From contig NC_087062.1 in NCBI RefSeq assembly GCF_963678635.1, forward strand, positions 58,172,129 to 58,236,128: DNA of 64,000 nucleotides. Reading direction: 5' to 3'. The stretch comes from Symsagittifera roscoffensis. Taxonomy: Eukaryota; Xenacoelomorpha; Acoela; Convolutidae. Position 1 is the stretch's first letter, and each line of letters opens with the position of its first letter. The notes below the pieces were generated by a model. The model was not told where the DNA came from, did no database searches, and was given only the letters and a program-made list of their open reading frames with translations. A program made the translations under genes and the position numbers. Below are positions 21,540 through 32,497 of this stretch, piece after piece.

Positions 21540-23407
21540 TCATCTCAAGGCTTGTACCATGACAACCTCTGTGGTTGACACCCCCTTGCATGTTCCTATT
21601 GTCTGAGTACGAGTACTTCTTAGGTTTCATCAACATGTACTCCCTTGACTTTTGTCTCAATTCTTCCGGAGTCGGTGCATTATCATTCGACAGTGTATAG
21701 TATGTATGTTGCTAAGATTGTTCTCAAGTCGTCACTTTTTACCCCATCGATAAACTTCGAGGCGATGCTGAAGTTCCTTCTGTTTGTTGATTCTTCAGGA
21801 TCACTCCTTCTTCTCAAGCTCTCAAGATCATCCCGGAACCGATCGATTGGTTCATCGTCCCTCTTTCTTCTCTTTTCAAATCTCATCATAGCTTGGTGGC
21901 CCTTCATTCCTGATCCAAATCGGTTTAACAATATCTCGAAGATCTTGTCCGCAGTATCACGTTCCTCTTCCTTCTTTGCAACTACATATTTTAACGCTCT
22001 GCCCTCTAAGTTGCTCAGTATAGCTGTGCAGGCCTGCTTTCGTCATTCAAGTTGTCTTGTTCCAAATGTAGTCTCATGACTTCTACCTATGTGTCGATGC
22101 ATCCATCTGAGTCGTCTTTAAATTCCTTTGGTTTCTTGAAGGTTTTCCTGGATTTGCCACCTCCTCTTTCACTCGAATCAGTGTTCCTTGTAGCGAGTGC
22201 TTCCAGTGTCCTTTTCTTCACTTCCCAGGTGTTAGCCCACGTCATGGCATCGGGTCCTACATTGCTGCTCGTTATGGTATCCCCTGGATCATTTGTCGTA
22301 TTTGAGGTTCCACTCTTCATAATTTTCTTGGCTCCCCTGGTCCTATGCTCGCTGCATCCCGGGCTAACTGTGTGGACTCCCGCTTGTTCCGTTGTGGTTC
22401 TGCGAAATCGACTCTGTTGCCTCGCGTTCTGTCTGTTGCCAGCTTGTCTTGTGCTGTAGAGTTTCTCAAGAGAGCATCTAGTTTGGACTGTATGGCACAT
22501 GAACTTTCAGCCTGGTCTTTGCTCATTGTGTCTATTATTGTCTCCAGAATCCATAACTTGTTGTTCATCGTGTCATATCGTTGCATCATTTCTTGCATGT
22601 CCTTTTTGATATTTTTCTCCCGCTCTTTATCGGTAGCCTCGACCTTGTCTGACATCTGCTGTAGCTTTTCCTTCGTCGTCACGCCAGGTGGAAGTAATTG
22701 TCTAGGTTCTCGTTCTTGTTGTATCGTATTCCCTTTTTTAGTACTTGTCGATCCTCTTCACTGCATTTCAGTTTTTTGTCGATTTGATCCAACTTCGCCA
22801 TCAAATCGCCCAGCTCGAGAGAGGTTGTTTTCTCGTGGTTAGCTGTCGTCCCATGGTTAGCTGTTGCCCCATGTTTGATTTGCTCATCGTTTTGAATGGC
22901 CTCTTTTGTTATCGTGGAAACTGTTTCAAACGTTTTGCCTTTCTCGGACGTTGGTTCTACCTCCTTTTTATCTCTTGGTTTCATTCCGACCATCATTGCG
23001 ACCCTCTCTGTGAATGACGTTCTTTTTGTTTGAGAATCATCTTTTATTGTTTCCGGCGTGTTGCTTGTTGTGTCCTCCACAGTGTCAATTGGCGAGACCT
23101 CTATCGTCTCCTTTTCTTGTTCTTCCGCATTCGGCATCGGTGTTGACTCCGTTGTTTTCCTTTCCACCTCATCAACACTCTGATCTGGTGTCTCAAGATC
23201 AATTTCTATAGCCGGTACCGTTCGTCCCTCCACAGCGCTTACTTTCGTCTTGCTCTCCTTTGCGCTTCTTGTGTTGACCATGCTCACTGAAAAGTTCTTT
23301 CTCATTACTTTTTGTTCCGACGGCGTTGCTTTCCGTTGCGACAAGTTATGATTTGTCTTTGACTCTAGAACTCTTTTTTCTGCTATCGGTACCTTAGTTC
23401 GCCTCAT
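21540..23407 (-). pseudogene. Gag polyprotein (matrix and capsid part)
   Basis: The likely start is the ATG at 23,407, giving a 242-codon Lys/Glu/Thr-rich N-terminal frame. It continues after a frameshift as a helical, probably coiled-coil segment (22,317-22,682), then 22,087-22,500, and the capsid remnant 21,683-21,931 (LLNRFGSGMKGHQAMMRFEKRR...IDRFRDDLESLRRRSDP), whose pattern is that of retrotransposon gag capsids. Frames change at about 22,680, 22,320 and 22,080. Just upstream of the start lie a run of A and T and the 21-bp minisatellite of the leader. Confidence 0.65.
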
Positions 23408-23589
23408 GATTTTTATTTACAATTTTCTCTATTTACAATATTAATATTTACAAAATTCTATTCTAAGGATAAAACTTCTAAAAAGTATTCCTAATTCTCT
23501 TGAGAAAAAAAAAAACTTTCAATTCGTGATCTTAATAGAGCGGATTTTTTGTGATTTAATCGTTCTGACCGGTCTTTTGTGTTTTTACT

Positions 23590-24835
23590 TAACTGTTGGG
23601 ATATTTCACACTGTCCCAAGACCTATCACTGAAGTGTTGGGCTTCCTCGCACTGTCCCAAGACCCTTTCCGCTCTAGTGTTGGGACACTTCGCACTGTCC
23701 CAAGACCTTTTCTAACTGTCCCAAGGCTTCTTCGTACTGTCCCAAGACTTCTTGGTACCCTCCCAAGACTTTTCCGTGCTGTCACAAGACTTTTCCGTAC
23801 TGTCCCAAGACTTTTCGGTACTGTCCCAATATTTTTCAGTACTGTCCCAAGACTTTTCCGCACTGTCCCAAGACTTCTTGGTACTGTCGCAAGAATTCTT
23901 GGTACCGTCCCAAGACTTTTCCTTACTGTCCCAAGACTTCTTGGTACTGTCCCAAGACTTTTCCGTACTGTCCCAAGACTTCTTAGTACTGTCCCAAGAC
24001 TTCTTTGAAATGTCCCAAGACTTCTTCGCACTGTCCCAAGACTTTTCCGTACTGTCCCAAGACTTTCGGTACATTTCCCAAGACTTTTCCGTACTGTCCC
24101 AAGACTTTTCCGTACTGTCCCAAGACTTTTCGGTACTGTCCCAAGACTTTTCAGCACTGTCCCAAGACTTCTTGGTACCGTCCCAAGACTTTTCCGTACT
24201 GTCCCAAGACTTTTCTGTACTGTCCCAAGACTTTTCGGTACTGTCCCTAGAATTTTTGGTACAGTCCCAAGACTTTTCCGTACTGTCCCAAGACTTTTCG
24301 GTACTGTCCCAAGACTTTTCAGCACTGTCCCAGGACTTCTTGGTACCGTCCCAAGACTTTTCCGTACTGTCTCAAGACTTTTCCGTACTGTCCCAAGACT
24401 TTATAATACTGTTCCAAGACTTTTCCGCGCTGCCCCCAAGACTTCTTGGTACCGTCTCAAGACTTTTGCGTACTGTCCCAAGACTTCTTCGTACTGTCCC
24501 AAGACTTCTTCGTACTGTCCCAAGACTTCTTCGTACTGTCCCAAGACTTCTTCGTACTGTCCCAAGACTTCTTTGTACTGTCCCAAGACTTCTTCGTACT
24601 GTCCCAAGACTTCTTCGTACTGTCCCAAGACTTCTTTGTACTGTCCCAAGACTTCTTCGTACTGTCCCAAGACTTCTTCGTACTGTCCCAAGACTTCTTC
24701 GTACTGTCCCAAGACTTCTTCGTACTGTCCCAAGACTTCTTCGTACTGTCCCAAGACTTCTTCGTTCTGTCCCAAGACTTCTTCGTACTGTCCCAAGACT
24801 TCTTTGTACTGTCCCAAGACCTTGCCACTCAATTG
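23590..24835. repeat. 21-bp minisatellite in the element leader
   Basis: About 55-60 tandem copies of a 21-bp unit containing CTGTCCCAAGACTT. In the left two thirds the variable positions differ (TTCCGTA, TTCGGTA, TTCAGCA, CTTGGTA) and form a higher-order pattern with a period of 8 units (168 bp), seen by comparing about 24,109-24,276 with 24,277-24,370. The right third (24,460-24,830) is nearly homogeneous with CTTCGTA. Because the unit is a multiple of three and lacks stops in every phase, all six frames are open across 24.57-24.83 kb. It lies between the primer-binding site and gag of the giant element. Confidence 0.9.
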
Positions 24836-26183
24836 TTGGGACAATCGGATCTCTTCTTCTTTGTCGTTGGGACTCTTGAACCACTATCCCTGGTACCACC
24901 ACTTAAGCTCTAGTATAAAAATTTCCCCAAAACCCAACCTTACTGGCCAAAAAATCCAATTACTAGCCTTCTTGTATTCATATTCCTTTAATAATCTAAT
25001 GCAAGTTGAAACCCAACATGTTCGCAGGTGTCTTGTGATCACCTGTTCGTTCAAAACCGATAAAATGAGTACCGAAAAGGTAAAAACTTAAACGAGAAAA
25101 ATGATAAAAACAGAAAGATGAACCCACCTAAAATTCAAAGGTGACCAATGTCGTCCTTTCGTGAAAAAATGTCTGGTACCTTATTGTCACGCGTTTTCCT
25201 CCCCCCTACTAACGTTCTTATGGGGTATTCTCTTTCCGGGTTACAAAATTTCCGTCTATTTCCGTTCCCCCCACCCGATCCGACCAGGGTACCTACCTTA
25301 ATTCGATCTTAAATTTGGATATCCTTGCTTTGTAATTCACGCGTGTAAGATTATAATGTAACTAGATCGACGATATCGATTGATTAGTTACGCTAACGTG
25401 CCCTCCTTTTTACAATTTGCAACCACCACCAACCTCTAACCTAACCAGCCCCCCTTCTAACCTCTCCCCTATTTAGCCCCCCTTTTAAGCCGAAAATAAC
25501 CCTAAGCGCTGGGTGCTAAATCTCTTGAGAGAAAACCGTAGAACATGTTTCCAAGCTCTGCTCAAGTGAAAACGTTCCTCAAAACAATGGGATTCCGCTT
25601 ATTCAATTTTACACTTATCTCATATAATGTAATGTGGATTCTAACGGTACCCGATTGACCAACCAGAACACCCCTGTGTGTCCTCCTCTGGTTGTTCTGA
25701 TTCCGTGCTGGTCGTCTCCTTGGCTTGTCCTGCACCTCTCACCAGCACCAATTTCCCACTTGGCTGGTCACCTGTTCCAGTCAAGTCTCCCAGTGGTCTG
25801 TCGAGTGACCAAACAGAACACCCCTGTATGGGTATACTATTTAATTAGTATAAAGGTTTGATCCAACTAATCTGGTATCAAAGTCACTGCCCTTTTTTGT
25901 TTTATGGTTTTTGTTTTTTTTTTCTATTCTTATATAGTTTTTGTTTCGCCTTTTTGTCTTTTTGCTCGTTTTTTGTCCCCCTAACTACCCTCCTTACTCG
26001 GTTAGCTAGGCCTCGTTCGGAGAGCATACCAGGAATTTTCTCGAGTTTTCTTAAAAAGCTATCACGGTACACCCGGAAGGTTTACACGTTCCCGCTGAGC
26101 CGTACCACCGGTACTCTAGAATGGGCATGTAGCTCGGAGCTGTGTCAAGTGGGTTTGACTCCGTAGTCATGATGTCGTAAAAA
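24836..26183 (-). other. Leader of giant gypsy element, no gene
   Basis: Untranslated leader between the primer-binding site and the minisatellite. It holds a pair of short direct repeats (CAGAACACCCCTGT at about 25,667 and 25,816), T-rich and C-rich tracts and no convincing open frame. Plus-strand frames at 25,634-26,166 are of low complexity and antisense to the element. Confidence 0.5.
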
Positions 26184-26198
26184 CACCCAGAAGCGCCA
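26184..26198 (-). promoter_or_regulatory. Candidate primer-binding site of giant gypsy element
   Basis: On the minus strand, 11 bases after the LTR end (GACTGTTACA), the sequence TGGCGCTTCTGGGTG begins with TGG, the complement of a tRNA CCA end. Position and opening fit a tRNA-primed start of minus-strand DNA synthesis. The tRNA is not identified, and the 11-base spacer is longer than usual. Confidence 0.4.
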
Positions 26199-26209
26199 TA
26201 AAAACACTA

Positions 26210-27097
26210 TGTAACAGTCGCCTACTTAAGTCACATATGAGGTTAAAGATTACCATTGGCTCAAGAGTCAGGTATCTCTTGTGTTTTTCTACCTCGAACG
26301 GTCAGAGCCAATTAGGTTCACTTGCGACATGAGACTAAAACCCTCGTTACAGCTTAAAGGCCACTACCAAAATACCCCCCCACTCTAGAAAATAAGAACG
26401 TCCCCATACTTAGGTCTCAAAATACCCAAAATACGCGAACGCCGTTAAAAACAGGGTCGGAACATTCCGTTTTAGTTGCTTTTTATTAGACAGTGGAACT
26501 TTGATCCATTTCAGATGGATCAACCTAAAACTCTCCTTACCTCAACATAACAATGACAAAACACACTCAAGAAAACTAAATTGGGTACTCACATACCAGC
26601 ACACTCGAGAATTGGAGTAACTAAATTAACTAGCGACTCTAGCATTAAAGGCATTTAAGTTTTAACTCAAGAAGTCTGTAATTAATGAATTCCAGCAAAG
26701 GAAATGAGTTTCAACTTGGGAATTGAGTTTTTGGGGCTGGACCATTGGGAGACCCCGGCTGTCCACCTTTCCACCGAAGGTTCGATCTGGTCCACTTCTA
26801 CTGAATATATTCTACTTTCGCAATCGTTCTGTCTTCTATTTCAGGATAAGACAGCTCTACTCTAGTATGATATTATATCTGGAAATTGCGAATAGCAATT
26901 TCCTGCTGTTGTTTTTTATTACTTTCCCGCGATTGTAATTCGGTTGTTCTGATCCTATTTTTCTGAGATTTTGAGTTGTCGCGAGAAAGTTGAGCATGAC
27001 ATGCTCAATTCGAATTTTTCAAAAATTCCATTTCACCCCAAAATCACGTTGTTCGTATTGCTCAAGGTCAAACTTCCAAATATGACCGACTGGCACA
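26210..27097 (-). repeat. Truncated 5' LTR of giant gypsy element
   Basis: It matches 1,661-2,574 of the 3' LTR over nearly its whole length with few differences and then breaks off into unrelated sequence at 27,097. The missing outer part (about 370 bp) is the beginning of the LTR in the element's orientation, where the U3 promoter would lie. The inner end carries TGTAACAG and the candidate primer-binding site beyond it. Confidence 0.75.
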
Positions 27098-27200
27098 GCA
27101 TCTAGATGGGACACTATCACTGGGTGTACAGCATCAAAAACACACTTCTCGAAAATTTTCGAGACTTAAGTCACCGTCCTGTAATCTTGCTTCAAATTAG

Positions 27201-27404
27201 GTGAAAAATCTCGACTCGGGTGGCAAACTTGTTGAATGCATATTTTCAATCGGTGTTCACCATAAAGTGAGACTGCGCATTCAAAATGAAATAAATCACA
27301 AGTATCACTTGATAAATGGATGGACAAACCTGTTTTGTTTTCCCAAAGACGAATATTGCGTCAGTTATTCAGAGTTGATCCAAAGAGAATTGTTGTGGCT
27401 ATAA
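27201..27404 (+). CDS. Unassigned short open frame, possible terminal exon (copy 1)
   Basis: A 67-codon frame beginning at GTG directly after TTCAAATTAG, which looks like a 3' splice site, and ending in TAA. It reads like protein of mixed composition (IFSIGVHHKVRLRIQNEI, INGWTNLFCFPKDEYCVSY) rather than low complexity. It matches no family I know. No upstream exon or poly(A) signal could be tied to it. An identical copy lies at 29,456-29,659 through the tandem duplication. Confidence 0.25.
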   Translation: MKNLDSGGKLVECIFSIGVHHKVRLRIQNEINHKYHLINGWTNLFCFPKDEYCVSYSELIQRELLWL

Positions 27405-27469
27405 ATTAGTTTTTTTATTTTGTTTTTATTTCAATTCTGTTTTCCAAAAATTGTGAAATTATTCTTAAG

Positions 27470-27511
27470 AAACCCTAATCCTAACCTAACCCTAACCCCA
27501 ACCCTACCCCG
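27470..27511. repeat. Interstitial telomere-like tract (CCCTAA type)
   Basis: A run of degenerate CCCTAA/CCTAAC units (AACCCTAATCCTAACCTAAC and onward), the complement of TTAGGG, the common animal telomere repeat. It is repeated at about 29,726-29,767 by the tandem duplication. Short internal tracts like this often mark repaired breaks. Confidence 0.5.
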
Positions 27512-27741
27512 AATCATTTTTGGAGAAAAATAACTGTGTGGCTCCGACCTTCGAGATTTCATTTTTACTCGTCGTAAGCCAACAATTTGTGACGACTAAA
27601 ACTGAGCAAAAAACCTGGTTTTAAAACCTCGATTTTGATGAGCAAGGTGTTTTAAATTGAGCAAAAGCACTCTTAATTACTTTAAATTCGATTAAAAACA
27701 AGTTTTAACATTATTCTGAACATCTTGCCTTTTATGAAAAA

Positions 27742-27976
27742 ATGGTTATCATACAATTTTCATATATGCAAATTGTATGATAACTGTTTTTTTTTAGCTT
27801 AAGGTTAAATTTTCGTTTTTGATGAGCAATGTCTTTTAAATTTAGCAAAAGCACTCTTAAATAATTTAAATTTGTTTATAAACAAGTTTGAACAATTTCT
27901 GAAAATCTTGCATTCCATGAAAAAATGGTTATCATACAATTTTCATATATGGAAATTGTATGATAACCATTTTTTT
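27742..27976. repeat. Pair of long hairpin-forming inverted repeats
   Basis: Two hairpins. At 27,742-27,786 the arms are imperfect. At 27,919-27,976 arms built on ATGGTTATCATACAATTT and its complement are perfect for 18 bp and extend into flanking A and T runs, around a loop of about 10 bp. Duplicates lie at about 29,997-30,041 and 30,174-30,231, and a diverged relative at 31,784-31,830. The ATGATAACCAT ends resemble terminal inverted repeats of a miniature transposon, but no target duplication was verified. Confidence 0.6.
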
Positions 27977-29455
27977 TTTCAAAAAAAATAAACGTAGTTA
28001 TTTTTCATCACCAGACTGTTGTATTTGGTTCAAATAGCCGGCGAAACTTGATTGAATCTTTTTTCAATGGTTTTTTGAAATTGTATAAAAATTGTATGAT
28101 TAGCATGTTTCTATACATTTGATGCAGGCAATTGTATGATACGCTTTTTCGGTGTGGGTAAATTTAAAATAAGCATTTTCAGTTTATGGAGGTCAACCCG
28201 GGGTCACATTACCTTTCCAGACCTTTTTGTTGGTTTTAATCGGTTTTCTTCATAAGGCCGCTCAAAAATCGTTCGGAGAGCATACCAGGAATTTTCTCGA
28301 GTTTTCTTAAAAAGCTATCACGGTACACCCGGAAGGTTTGCACGTTCCCGCTGAGCCGTACCACCGGTACTCTAGAATGGGCATGTAGCTCGGAGCTGTG
28401 TCAAGTGGGTTTGACTCCGTAGTCATGATGTCGTAAAAACACCCAGAAGCGCCATAAAAACACTATGTAACAGTCGCCTACTTAAGTCACATATGAGGTT
28501 AAAGATTACCATTGGCTCAAGAGTCAGGTATCTCTTGTGTTTTTCTACCTCGAACGGTCAGAGCCAATTAGGTTCACTTGCGACATGAGACTAAAACCCT
28601 CGTTACAGCTTAAAGGCCACTACCAAAATACCCCCCACTCTAGAAAATAAGAACGTCCCCATACTTAGGTCTCAAAATACCAAAAATACGCGAACGCCGT
28701 TAAAAACAGGGTCGGAACATTCCGTTTTAGTTGCTTTTTATTAGACAGTGGAACTTTGATCCATTTCAGATGGATCAACCTAAAACTCTCCTTACCTCAA
28801 CATAACAATGACAAAACACACTCAAGAAAACTAAATTGGGTACTCACATACCAGCACACTCGAGAATTGGAGTAACTAAATTAACTAGCGACTCTAGCAT
28901 TAAAGGCATTTAAGTTTTAACTCAAGAAGTCTGTAATTAATGAATTCCAGCAAAGGAAATGAGTTTCAACTTGGGAATTGAGTTTTTGGGGCTGGACCAT
29001 TGGGAGACCCCGGCTGTCCACCTTTCCACCGAAGGTTCGATCTGGTCCACTTCTACTGAATATATTCTACTTTCGCAATCGTTCTGTCTTCTATTTCAGG
29101 ATAAGACAGCTCTACTCTAGTATGATATTATATCTGGAAATTGCGAATAGCAATTTCCTGCTGTTGTTTTTTATTACTTTCCCGCGATTGTAATTCGGTT
29201 GTTCTGATCCTATTTTTCTGAGATTTTGAGTTGTCGCGAGAAAGTTGAGCATGACATGCTCAATTCGAATTTTTCAAAAATTCCATTTCACCCCAAAATC
29301 ACGTTGTTCGTATTGCTCAAGGTCAAACTTCCAAATATGACCGACTGGCACAGCATCTAGATGGGACACTATCACTGGGTGTACAGCATCAAAAACACAC
29401 TTCTCGAAAATTTTCGAGACTTAAGTCACCGTCCTGTAATCTTGCTTCAAATTAG

Positions 29456-29659
29456 GTGAAAAATCTCGACTCGGGTGGCAAACTTGTTGAATGCATATTT
29501 TCAATCGGTGTTCACCATAAAGTGAGACTGCGCATTCAAAATGAAATAAATCACAAGTATCACTTGATAAATGGATGGACAAACCTGTTTTGTTTTCCCA
29601 AAGACGAATATTGCGTCAGTTATTCAGAGTTGATCCAAAGAGAATTGTTGTGGCTATAA
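29456..29659 (+). CDS. Unassigned short open frame, possible terminal exon (copy 2)
   Basis: Second copy of the frame at 27,201-27,404, with the same predicted protein and the same preceding splice-acceptor-like sequence. The identity reflects the recent 2.26-kb duplication and is no evidence of selection. Confidence 0.25.
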   Translation: MKNLDSGGKLVECIFSIGVHHKVRLRIQNEINHKYHLINGWTNLFCFPKDEYCVSYSELIQRELLWL

Positions 29660-30524
29660 ATTAGTTTTTTTATTTTGTTTTTATTTCAATTCTGTTTTCC
29701 AAAAATTTTGAAATTATTCTTAAGAAACCCTAATCCTAACCTAACCCTAACCCCAACCCTACCCCGAATCATTTTTGGAGAAAAATAACTGTGTGGCTCC
29801 GACCTTCGAGATTTCATTTTTACTCGTCGTAAGCCAACAATTTGTGACGACTAAAACTGAGCAAAAAACCTGGTTTTAAAACCTCGATTTTGATGAGCAA
29901 GGTGTTTTAAATTGAGCAAAAGCACTCTTAATTACTTTAAATTCGATTAAAAACAAGTTTTAACATTATTCTGAACATCTTGCCTTTTATGAAAAAATGG
30001 TTATCATACAATTTTCATATATGCAAATTGTATGATAACTGTTTTTTTTTAGCTTAAGGTTAAATTTTCGTTTTTGATGAGCAATGTCTTTTAAATTTAG
30101 CAAAAGCACTCTTAAATAATTTAAATTTGTTTATAAACAAGTTTGAACAATTTCTGAAAATCTTGCATTCCATGAAAAAATGGTTATCATACAATTTTCA
30201 TATATGGAAATTGTATGATAACCATTTTTTTTTTCAAAAAAAATAAACGTAGTTATTTTTCATCACCAGACTGTTGTATTTGGTTCAAATAGCCGGCGAA
30301 ACTTGATTGAATCTTTTTTCAATGGTTTTTTGAAATTGTATAAAAATTGTATGATTAGCATGTTTCTATACATTTGATGCAGGCAATTGTATGATACGCT
30401 TTTTCGGTGTGGGGAAATTTAAAATAAGCATTTTCAGTTTATGGAGGTCAACCCGGGGTCACATTACCTTTCCAGACCTTTTTGTTGGTTTTAATCGGTT
30501 TTCTTCATAAGGCCGCTCAAAAAC

Positions 30525-32497
30525 CGCTCAAAAACCGCTCAAATCTTGCTGAAAAACCGCTCAAACCGCTCATATCTTGAGCGGTTTTTGAGCGGGATCT
30601 CGACCCTGGCAGTGATGACTTCGTTGTAGCAGAATTGTTACCCCAGTGAACTGATTCCGGAAGATCGCTGCCTCTCCTCAATGACTTGCAGTACTTGAAC
30701 AGTGGGCGCCAGCTGTGACCATTGGGGATGTTACTTTCTTAAGCTGCTTGGTCATCTTCGCAGGCTTTTCTGTCAGATCACAAAGCAGTTTCTATGGTAA
30801 TTGAGGGATCGAAACCATCTGGCCGCAAATTTGAGAGAGGACTTAGCTATTGTAAAGCTGACTTTGATGGTATCTAGATAGACATGATAGAGCAGCCTTT
30901 TAAGGGAATCTGCTGGTCAAATCCGTGCAAACTGGTGCATGAATAGGATTCATGGCTTCCACCAAAGAACGAAAGGAGAGTTCTTACACGAACCAGTCAT
31001 TGAACGAAATTCAAACCGCGGATGTCCAGCGAAACTTCACGCAAATTGAAAAAGCTTGAAATGTTAGAACACAAACTGAAACCCAAAGAAACAGAAGTTT
31101 TCCGAGTAAATCTTGCTGAAAAACCGCTCAAACCGCTCATATCTTGAGCGGTTTTTGAGCGGGATCTCGACCATGGCAGTGATGACTTCGTTGTAGCAGA
31201 ATTGTTACCCCAGTGAACTGATTCCGGAAGATCGCTGCCTCTCCTCAATGACTTGCAGTACTTGAACAGTGGGCGCCAGCTGTGACCATTGGGGAGGTTA
31301 CTTTCTTAAGCTGCTTGGTCAGATCACAAAGCAGTTTCTATGGTAATGGAGGGATCGAAACCATCTGGCCGCAAATTTGAGAGAGGACTTAGCTATTGTA
31401 AAGCTGACTTTGATGGTATCTAGATAGACATGATAGAGCAGCCTTTTAAGGGAATCTGCTGGTCAAATCCGAGCAAACTGTTGCATGAATAGGATTCATG
31501 GCTTCCACCAAAGAACGAAAGGAGAGTTCTTACACGAACCAGTCATTGAACGAAATTCAAACCGCGGATGTCCAGCGAAACTTCACGCAAATTGAAAAAG
31601 CTTGAAATGTTAGAACACAAACTGAAACCCAAAGAAACAGAAGTTTTCCGAGTAAAGCTTGCAAGCGAACAAGTAGCGTTCTATGACTGGTTCGTGCAAG
31701 AACTCAAAAGCACTCCTAAATAATTTAAATTTGTTTAAAAACAAGTTTGAACAATTTCTGAAAATCTCGCATTCCATGAAAAAATGATTATCATGCAATT
31801 TTTTTATATGCAAATTGTATGATAACCATTTTTTTTTCAAAAAAATAAACGTAGCCATTTTTCATCACCAGATTGTTGTATTTGGTTCAAATAGCCGGAG
31901 AAAGTTGATTGAATCTTTTTTCAATGGTTTTTTGAAATTGTATGAAAATTTTATGATTAGCATGTTTCCATACATTTGATGAAGGCAATTGTATGATAAG
32001 CTTTTTCGGTGTGGGGAACATTAAAATAAGCATTTTCTGTTTATGGAGGTCAACCCGGGGTCACATTACCTTTCCAGACCTTTTTGTTGGTTTTAATCGG
32101 TTTTCTTTATAAGACCGCTCAGAAACCGCTCAATTCTTGCTTGAAAAACCGTTCAAAAATCACCGCAAGAAATGAGCGGTTTTTGAGCGGTTTTTTAAGC
32201 ATGATTTGAGCGATTTGAGCGGTTTTTCCAAAAAAAACCGCCCAAACCGCCCAAACCGCTCAAAATGTTCAAATCTTGCTGAAAAACCGCTCAAACTGCT
32301 CATATCTTGAGCGGTTTTTGAGCGGGATCTCGACCATGGCAGTGATGACTTCGTTGTAGCAGAATTGTTACCCCAGTGAACTGATTCTGGAAGATCGCTG
32401 CCTCTCCTCAATGACTTGCAGTACTTGAACAGTGGGCGCCAGCTGTGACCATTGGGGAGGTTACTTTCTTAAGCTGCTTGATCATCTTCGCAGGCTT
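30525..32497. repeat. Mosaic of repeated blocks
   Basis: A block of about 560 bp with CTCAAACCGCTC runs, TTGTTACCCCAGTGAACTG and ATGATAGAGCAGCCTTTTAA occurs at about 30,540-31,105 and 31,112-31,700, and a third copy begins at 32,273 and runs on into the inverted repeat. Between copies two and three lies another copy of the hairpin-bearing block of the upstream duplication (31,708-32,107, like 27,848-28,260). Copies carry small deletions, for example loss of about 20 bp near 31,318. No coding region is recognised beyond the short frame at 31,568. Confidence 0.75.
31568..31723 (+). CDS. Small charged open frame in repeated block
   Basis: A 51-codon frame from ATG to TAA with a Lys/Glu-rich helical protein (MSSETSRKLKKLEMLEHKL and onward to DWFVQELK). 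The same frame recurs truncated at about 31,027 and, on the minus strand, at about 32,853-32,720. Family unknown; it may be a fragment of a transposon protein. Confidence 0.2.
   Translation: MSSETSRKLKKLEMLEHKLKPKETEVFRVKLASEQVAFYDWFVQELKSTPK

Larger units (their letters stand above)
26014..30524. repeat. 2.26-kb tandem duplication including the 5' LTR remnant
   Basis: Two almost identical direct copies, 26,014-28,269 and 28,270-30,524, offset by 2,255-2,256 bp. Differences are a handful of single bases, such as one C fewer in a C-run at about 28,630. Each copy contains the leader edge, primer-binding site, LTR remnant (second copy 28,466-29,352), a small open frame, a telomere-like tract and two hairpins. 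The very high identity indicates a recent duplication, or an assembly artefact. Confidence 0.85.

Noticed and set aside
23590..24835. CRISPR-like array
   Set aside because: Direct repeats without unique spacers, in a eukaryotic retroelement leader.
23752..24913. Long frames of 100-375 codons over the minisatellite, on both strands
   Set aside because: All six phases are open because of the 21-bp unit, so openness does not indicate a protein. Reported as a repeat and a finding, not as a gene.
25634..26166. Two plus-strand frames in the leader
   Set aside because: Low complexity, antisense to the giant element, no motif.
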